Shown: in pieces, positions 22,226-28,660 of the stretch | Layout of the letters: every line of letters begins with the position of its first letter | Numbering within the stretch: the stretch's first letter is position 1 | Source of the DNA: Perkinsus chesapeaki | Lineage: Eukaryota > Perkinsozoa > Perkinsida > Perkinsidae | Length of the DNA: 28,660 bases | Reading direction: 5' to 3' | NCBI GenBank assembly: GCA_013115145.1 | Contig: JAAPAO010000468.1 | Location: forward strand, 1 to 28,660 | Notes under the pieces: generated by a model | Databases searched by the model: none | Told to the model about the DNA's origin: nothing | What the model saw: the letters and a program-made list of their open reading frames with translations, nothing else | Program-made: the position numbers and the translations under genes

Positions 22226-22869
22226 AATCCAAACACCGCTACCAATAAAACAAAAACTAACAATATAATCAACAGTAGGCAAGATCGTAACTGATATTAT
22301 ATCACATCGTTTACACTCCAATTGATGTGTACTGTATAACTCAATATTAATAATTAGAAACGCTTTTATTAGTATACATTGCCAATGGCAATTTGCCATA
22401 CTTATCCCTCCTCATACCGTCTTATCAACTCTATTACAGTCCTTATTAAGTTATGATTATAATGCCCCTTTCCTCCATTCCTTTAAACCTTCCTATTCTC
22501 CCTCCCATTACTAGCAAACCCAACGGTACCTTCATACGATGGCGAAGAAAGTTGCCTCAGAGGAAAAATACTTCGATCAAATTTCGAAAAAATTAACTGA
22601 TTAGTCTACTCTGACCGTTGAAAAGCATACCTATAGAGGTGTTATAGTGAGTGACTCTAATAAATCGATATCCTAGCCTAGGATGCTTATCCTAAATCGA
22701 CGATGCGCGATAAGGAGGACATGCTTGTCTTGAACACTTACAGTTCCCTAACGATTAGAGACGGCACAATTAGAAATAACAAACCCCGTTACTGTTCCAT
22801 TTTTAAAGTCGACTCATAAATGGTTGTACACTACTGTCCTAATACCCAAGGAACTTGTATTAGTTGTAT
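22226..22869. other. Divergent promoter region with two small unexplained ORFs
   Basis: This 644-bp gap separates the divergent giant gene and the mitochondrial-protein gene, so it should hold both promoters. 22400-22530 is pyrimidine-rich on the plus strand. Two short plus-strand ORFs start with ATG: 22539-22604 (21 aa, MAKKVASEEKYFDQISKK...) and 22703-22819 (38 aa, MRDKEDMLVLNTYSS...). Base composition at 22530-22830 is less AT-rich than typical spacer here. I cannot assign either; they may be parts of a decayed gene. Confidence 0.4.
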
Positions 22870-23709
22870 ATGAATATGAACCGTCAAATTTTAACTAAGG
22901 CAGCAGCTTCTACAGGTCTCCTCGCTCGTAGTGGAGCATTCCTGAGCAATTCACCAGCAATATTATCAACAACTCTGTCTAGGAGATCTATGTATAGTAC
23001 TAGCCGTCCCTTATGGACTGATGTAGATCCTATTAAAGGAGCAGCTAATAAGGAAACTAATAAGTTTGAAGCTGCTAAGAAGTTATCTGACGAGATGGAT
23101 AGATCTGCGGCAAAGTTAAAGGATACATTAGATGAAGCTACTCGAGCTACCAATGAGCCTATTGAAGAGGTGGCAAAGGATACTGAGAAGGAGCTTACTG
23201 AAGAAGAGAAGAAGGCTAGAAGGGAACAGGCTGAGAAGCTCGCTGAACAGGCTGCTGCTAGTGAAAAGTTATGGAATATACTGGTAGTAGGGTGTGATAA
23301 GGAATTAGACATGGACAAGGAGGATACTAGGATTGTTATTGCAGGTTCCTGAGAGAAATATGGGTATTACATCACCAGCTTTCCTTATATTGTTAGTGTT
23401 TACTATTCTACTTCATATGTAATGATAGTGTTGATAGTAATAGTGATAGGTTAAGATATAATTAGGTATAATAATCATATTGATGGTGAGATTGATGAAA
23501 TGATGAAGAAACAGCGTATTCTACGTATTAAGAGAGAAAAGCTTGAACGTGAGGGTAAAGTAGATATGTCATACTTTCAACCAGCAACAACAGAAGAGGA
23601 AGATACTATTGAGGATACTAATGATAATGATGATGATCAACATCATCATCATGAGTTATCCAATACCACTCAGGCTACTCTGCCTACTACTGATACCACC
23701 CAAAGTTGA
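22870..23709 (+). CDS. Probable mitochondrial single-span membrane protein, unknown family
   Basis: Three exons (22870-23283, 23345-23418, 23466-23709) join in frame to 243 aa. The first 50 residues are rich in Arg, Ser, Thr and Ala without acids (RQILTKAAASTGLLARSG, LSRRSMYSTSRP), a typical mitochondrial presequence. Residues about 60-135 are highly charged and helical (Lys, Glu, Ala), probably coiled coil. The second exon supplies one hydrophobic segment (SPAFLILLVFTILLHM). Residues after it are basic (MMKKQRILRIKREKLEREG), then acidic, with a His run and a Thr-rich end. The ATG at 22870 is the first in the frame. Reading exon 1 through its donor (GTAGTAGGG) to the in-frame TGA would lose the membrane helix, so I prefer the spliced form. 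It could be a lineage-specific respiratory-chain or ATP-synthase subunit; I cannot name a family. Confidence 0.68.
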
Positions 23710-23828
23710 TGTATTCATTTATTGTGTTTCTATTTATGTTATAATATCAATGTCTATTGTGTTCAAGTACCTTGATCAACCAACTATGTAGTTTTCCCAT
23801 TTTCCCGGATAATCCACCATCCACCCAT

Positions 23829-26785
23829 ATGGTGCGTACGGCGGCGGACGGTGATGGTACTTCATCAGTATCTAGCTCGGAGCCAAGGGACAGTGTTGCT
23901 AGTAATCGATTTACTAGGTAATTATATCTTTAAGCCTTGTCTTATAGAAATACATACAGGTCTACATTATCCCGTTTGGAGAAGGAACGTTCTCGTTTAA
24001 TATTGGAATTAGATGAGTATAGAGAATCTAATGTGGCACTGCGATCTGATCTCGAGCAATGTGTTGATCGGTATGACTGCTGACTGCTGTTATTAGTAGG
24101 ATGTTGATAATCGATAGGTTAAATGCTTGTGAGGATGAATTAGTCTTCCAGCATAATGAACTTGAACGATCTACTAAAGAGGGATTCCATTTAAAGAAGA
24201 AAGTAGAAAAGATGGAAGGGTAGGTTATAATGGTAGTAGTAGGGATGGATATGATGATGATGGTCTATAGGCTATTAAAGAGAGAGTTTGGTGATGATGC
24301 TGCAACACAGTATAGTGCATTATTAGATGAGAATGAGAGATTACAAGATGAATTAGATGATATGGCAGAGGAAAGGGAACAATTAGAAGCAGAAGTAATA
24401 AATAGCAGTCATCACCTACTACCTTTATATTGAATAATAATATTAAACTAGTTACAGCATCATCAGAATACAGGAGGAGATATAGATGATATGACAAAGC
24501 AGTTGGAACAACTAACGGAAGAGAATAAGGATCTAACTAGTGAAGTAGATGATCTGAAGGAAGGTATTATAGGAAGGGTACAACACTGAAGGGGGGTTCT
24601 CTAAGGATGCTGTATGCTGTTTATTATATGCATGCTCCAACGCCGCCACACTCATCTCTTTAGAGTCGGATCGGCTGCGGCGTAAATTAGCAGTGCTTCG
24701 TACAGAGCATGAGGTTGCTGTTGCCAAGCTCTCTGTAATAGAAGATGAATGATATAGAAGGATGATATGTATGTTATAGGCTATTGATCAAGCTACTCAA
24801 CCAGTGGTACAGGAAGGTGTACAGACTGATGAGACATGGTTACCTACTATTAAAGAGGAAGGGCAGGAAGATACGAATACTGAGGGCTCTACTACAACAC
24901 CACCTGAAGCTGCCGATAATTCATCTACAAGAGGAAGTGATATTATGTATGTATAGAAGGTTATATTAATATGTTTAATTAGGGAGTTTAAGCCAAGATA
25001 CACAACTTAATACCCTTCGAATGGCTTATGATTTATTACAGGAAGAGAATGAGGAGACTAAACATCAACTTGTACTAGTATATAGTGGATAATATATAGA
25101 ATAGGGGATATTTATTAGGCGATACTTACTGATGCATCTGAAGATAGTGGTGGTGCTGCAGCTAAGCTTGTAGACCTTCAAAAGCAGTTTGATGAATATC
25201 GGAAGGAGCATCCAGATGTAGGTTATATTAATAGCTTCTTATAGCTCTTTGATACTGTCACTCTAGACGCCTTCTACCAATGCCACTTGTAGTGGAGAGG
25301 CAACACCAGAGAAGGAACAATCAAGAAGTAACTCGTCCTCTACTGCTAACTCAGCTATTGGTAATATGGATAGGGAGGTATTATGGCGGTATTATTATGT
25401 CAGTACCACCACCTCTGGTAAGGGAAGATTCAAATGATGTGGATCCGTTAGAGAAGAATGTAGATGATCTGGAGGGAGCCTTGCGAGAGAAGGATGGCAA
25501 AATTGCTGAACTGCAAGAGTATCATCAACCTTACTAGTATTATTAGAAATAAACTACTCGGATAGGTATATTGCTGATCTAGAGAGGATGCAAAAAGAAG
25601 GCGTTATATTAGATTGTAAAGGTAATGAAGTTATTCCTACCACAACACCAGAAGGGGATAAGGGTGATAAGATTGATAGTATTAAATATAATACAAATTA
25701 ATAATATTGTTAGATGACGATGATATTACGAAGAGGGCAGCTAGGTTAGCTGCGGAGATTGAAAGCTATCAAGAACAGTTACGTGCCAAAGATGAGCAAA
25801 TAAATGAACTTAAAAAGTAATATAATGTGGGTTGGGTGTAAGGAAATGTTGGTACATTAACCTTATAGAATATATAGTTATATTAGAAGGTACAAAGAAG
25901 ATAACTCCACCCAACAACAGGTCACTTCTTTTAATGAATCCTCCGCTGAAACAAAATCATCTGATGAGTATAAACGGGGGTTAGCCATGTTGTTTGATAC
26001 GGGGGGCGGGACGTTGAATATTAGGTCATTCATACTTTGTGGTTTAGGCTGGCTGAGCCGGTTATAACTAAGAGAAGATCATCAGCGAGGAGTGATGGCT
26101 CCAAAAGTCAAGGATCTAGAAGTAGAGGCCCGTCTGGCGGAAGTAATGATGCTACTACCGCGTATGACTTGGTGAGTGCCCACATAGTGGTTCAGTAAAG
26201 TCGATCGCTTGTCAATATCGCAGGATGGTAATGATGTTGATTCATTAAAGAGCCGTTGCAAGAAGCTTGAAGAAGAAAAGAAGTTATCGGATTCCCAATT
26301 AGAGTATGTACAATCAGAGGTGATATGGTGGGTAATTAGAGATACAGTATGTTTAATGGTTTAAGTGTTTTAGTATGAGAAGCTTCGTAAGGAGAAAGAG
26401 AAGCAGGTTATGGAATTAGAGCATACCATTGTTGATACCAAACTTAAACTAGCTCAGGTAGTAGTAGTAGTAGTACTGGTGGTGGTATTATACTTTTGTA
26501 TACTTACATATAGGTGCATTCACAGGCAGATGGTAATGAATACGATAATTATCGATCACTTCGAAAAATGGAAAGTCAATACGGTCGTGATTCACCTAGA
26601 AAACACGACAGCAGCAGTCATCGTAGGGCATTTTAACAACAACAGGCAATAGTTGATAATGTATCTTAATAGATTCTGGAGGTTCATCCATCCGATCACG
26701 AAGTAAAGGTATCGCTAAATCAGTTGGAAAGGCTCTTGGGAGGAAATCGTCCTCGGCTAATATAACCAAACCTGATAATCATTGA
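23829..26785 (+). CDS. Coiled-coil protein, about 660 aa, 19 exons
   Basis: I do not recognise a family. Eighteen short introns are removed between the ATG at 23829 and the TGA ending at 26785, and the joins I checked stay in frame. After a Ser-rich start (SSVSSSEPRDSVAS) come long heptad-like blocks: LSRLEKERSRLILELDEYR, LLDENERLQDELDDMAEER, QLEQLTEENKDLTSEVDDL. Linkers rich in Thr, Pro and Ser separate further blocks (RLAAEIESYQEQLRAKDEQ; YEKLRKEKEKQVMELEHT). The C-terminal 130 residues contain basic Ser/Arg patches (KRRSSARSDGSKSQGSRSRG; GRKSSSANITK) suited to microtubule or phospho-dependent binding. It may be a cytoskeletal, basal-body or vesicle-tether protein; that is inference from coiled-coil content alone. 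Confidence 0.65.
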
Positions 26786-27166
26786 TCCACTTAATCTAAC
26801 TGTGTAAACTCCTTTGTGTAATAACAGCTTCACAGTCTTCATATCTTAGTTTTCCAGCTGTATCATTTTAAATCGCAAGGGTGGCGGTTGTTGTTAGGAT
26901 ACTTACAATATACTTATCGAGTCAAATAACTTGACAGGTTCCTTTTTCTGATAATTTAAATGTTGATTTTGCAAGTTTGACAGTTTGCTATAGCTCCATG
27001 TTAGTTGTACACTCGCCGCCGCCGCCGCGCCCGCCGTTGTTCCTTTTCTTGTTTCTTCTACTACCTTCTCTCCCTCCAAGTCTTCCAACAAGGATAACAA
27101 TCATCATCGTTATAATACCAACTGTATAAGAACACCCAGCAGTAGCAGTAATAATAAACAATAATA
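26786..27166. other. Intergenic region
   Basis: No supported gene. A minus-strand frame is open from 27100 to 26903 and an overlapping one encodes a short Gly/Arg-rich stretch from a GCC-rich patch at about 27013-27032; both look like chance frames over low-complexity sequence. It should contain the promoter of the downstream acetyltransferase gene. Confidence 0.4.
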
Positions 27167-28151
27167 ATGCGGATCAACGAGCATACCCGATTGGAAGGGA
27201 AGGCCTGCATACTCATGCCTTATACAAAGGATATGGTAAAAACAGCAGCACCATCATCCAACGGTTGTGTAAGGCTAATAGCATGCTGCTCACTTATCTA
27301 GGTTGATACCTATAATTCATGGATGGCTAACTCCGAGGAATTGCGTACCGAAACTGAGAGTGAGCTCCTTACCTTGAAAGAAGAGTAAGTCCGTGCTGCC
27401 TCCACATTTATTGTTATTTCTTCGAAAGTGAACCATTGTGATTAAGGTATGAAATGCAGGCATCCTGGAGAGAAGATCCAGATAAGCTCACTTTTATAGT
27501 TCTCGACAGGGAGGTTGAACCAGATCCCAATCTGGGGCATATTGCTGATGGTAAGTACGATGAGTCTGATAATAAGCAGATCGAACTGATACCGCAATTT
27601 GGCAGGCAAAATACAATTTTGGAAATATCGGTCTTTGGCTTTCGGTGAAATGCAACTACTTCATCTGTTCACTTTTAGGAGGTGGTATGTGCGGAGATGT
27701 GAACTGTTTTGTATCGGAAATAACAGATGATGATGCTTACCCTGACCGAACCATTAAAGGTAAGTTCCAAAGACCAATCATGTCTGGCGATGGTTTCTCA
27801 GAGGGCGAGATCTCGGTTATGACAGCAGTGCCTTCTAGTAGACATAAAGGTATCGCACGTGAAGCAGTAACAATGATGGAGACGTATTGCCGTGATAAGC
27901 TGCATATAGATAGGTAAGATAACTAGCTAGCCTAGCCAATAACCTAAGTATAGTTTTACCGCTCATTACTGCTTGAAGCTTACTCACATACTCCTTGAAA
28001 TAGTAGAACACAGATTGTTGTTATCAGGTTCATAGCTAAAATACGGATTACTAACCATGCATCGAGAGAGCTTTTCCGTTCCTTGGGTTACAAAGAGGTT
28101 AAGATTGTTAAGTGTTTCAATGAAGTTCACTGCGTCAAGAGTTTCATATAG
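27167..28151 (+). CDS. NAT9: N-acetyltransferase 9 (NAT9), GNAT family
   Basis: Acetyl-CoA-dependent GNAT-fold enzyme of the NAT9 family, linked in animals to microtubule stability. Six exons (27167-27235, 27302-27384, 27447-27550, 27679-27759, 27802-27913, 28028-28151) join exactly to 190 aa, close to the 200 or so usual for the family. The start MRINEHTRLEGKACILMPYT matches the family's N-terminal block. YEMQASWREDPDKLTFIVLD, GDVNCFVSE and GEISVMTAVPSSRHKG follow in the expected order. RHKGIA is the acetyl-CoA-binding R/Q-x-x-G-x-G/A motif. SRELFRSLGYKEV is the usual C-terminal helix and strand, and FNEVHCVKSF closes the domain. All catalytic-core blocks are present and unbroken. The introns here are somewhat longer (up to 128 nt) than elsewhere in the window. 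Confidence 0.93.
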
Positions 28152-28557
28152 ATAAAGTACTCTCATGTTTTGTATTATTATGTTAATTATTGTTGATGGA
28201 CATTGTTACTCATTCGACACTTATCAACACCATGTGTATTCCCCGAGGATACTAGAGGAATCCCAGCTGTATCTAGAAGCTGCAAGAAGCTATATGCACA
28301 GAAACACATCTGGATACGTACCAGGCTGAAATTCGGCTGCACCAGAGGCAACTGCAGGAAACAAGTTTTGAACAGCTGTTTCTAGTACCTGAGCGTTTTC
28401 AACTCACATATCGAGTGAATCGACTCGAGTGTAGTTAGTCGCGCGCTGCAGTTATACACTTTGGATGTGTGCTTGTGGGCAGTTTGGCAACCAAACATCG
28501 GCAGATGCATCAGCTTCGCTCTTCGACATCTGGACTGCCTCTGAATAAGCTTCAAAC
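28152..28557. other. Unassigned stretch with short open frames
   Basis: No gene I can support. Two short plus-strand frames could be joined by a possible 40-nt intron starting GTACCAGG (from about 28317), giving a short stretch that resembles nothing I know. The composition is more GC-rich than the AT-rich spacers and adjoins the transposon end, so it may belong to a repeat or to the end of an unseen gene. Confidence 0.35.
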
Positions 28558-28660
28558 TAGAGATGGGCAAACCGTAATGATTAGTTACGGTACGGTACGG
28601 AATACGGGATGGTAAGAAACCGTAAAGCACGGTACGGTACGGCATTACGGACCAGTCTTA
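28558..28660 (+). mobile_element. Probable end of a hAT-type transposon or MITE, cut by window edge
   Basis: TAGAGATGGGCAAACCG at 28558-28574 resembles the T/CAGRGATGGGCAAA-type terminal inverted repeats common in hAT elements. Immediately inside lies a perfect hairpin, ACCGTAA-TGATTAG-TTACGGT (28571-28591). TACGG units repeat at 28586-28600 and 28629-28642, and CCGTAATG (28572-28579) has its inverse CATTACGG at 28643-28650. Dense subterminal repeats of this kind are typical binding sites of hAT transposases. No transposase is visible and the far end is off the window, so target-site duplication cannot be tested. A fold-back or satellite-like repeat is the alternative. Confidence 0.45.

Noticed and set aside
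22884-23318. 144-codon minus-strand ORF opposite the mitochondrial-protein gene.
   Set aside because: It is the antisense shadow of a Lys/Glu/Ala-rich coding exon; Ser/Phe/Leu-rich composition is what such a shadow yields.
24225-24497. 90-codon minus-strand ORF.
   Set aside because: Antisense shadow of coiled-coil exons and an intron of the plus-strand gene.
28382-28645. 87-codon minus-strand ORF at the right edge.
   Set aside because: Runs through the CGGTA repeats of the putative transposon end; repetitive YRT-type translation and no domain.

Overview
The window is nuclear DNA of an intron-dense, fairly AT-rich protist. Nearly every gene is cut by very short introns (mostly 38-65 nt, usually starting GTA and ending TAG, CAG or AAG). 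The gene style, a GPI-like secreted pepsin-type protease and retroelement debris would suit an alveolate of the perkinsid/dinoflagellate side. That placement is inference only; no rRNA or organellar marker is present. None of the genes makes sense as long ORFs, so I reconstructed splicing by hand. For seven genes I counted exon lengths and the joined exons give whole codon numbers: 422, 451, 491, 464, 215, 243 and 190 aa.

Layout, left to right. (1) 1-426: relic of a retrotransposon protease (DTGAS). (2) 543-9456: four head-to-tail paralogous genes of the diacylglycerol kinase family, each with only the catalytic and accessory domains. The third and fourth begin with signal-peptide-like sequences; the first two do not. 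(3) 9763-10628: a four-helix membrane protein of unknown family. (4) 10748-12085: an intronless secreted aspartic protease with a GPI-like tail. (5) 13992-12211, minus strand: spliceosomal CWC25, apparently without the family's N-terminal domain. (6) A gene-poor gap holding a block of GC-rich palindromes. (7) 22225-14847, minus strand: a giant gene of several dozen exons, helical throughout and unassigned. Its first intron is swollen to 414 nt by a 27-bp minisatellite. (8) 22870-23709, plus strand: a probable mitochondrial one-helix membrane protein. (9) 23829-26785, plus: a coiled-coil protein of about 660 aa. (10) 27167-28151, plus: N-acetyltransferase 9 (NAT9). (11) The right edge is repeat-rich and looks like one end of a hAT-type transposon.

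I see no operon-like functional system. The most distinctive feature is the tandem lipid-kinase array, with its split between apparently cytosolic and apparently secretory copies and with introns that differ between copies at the catalytic glycine motif. The housekeeping genes (CWC25, NAT9) serve mainly as anchors showing that the reconstructed splicing rules are right.
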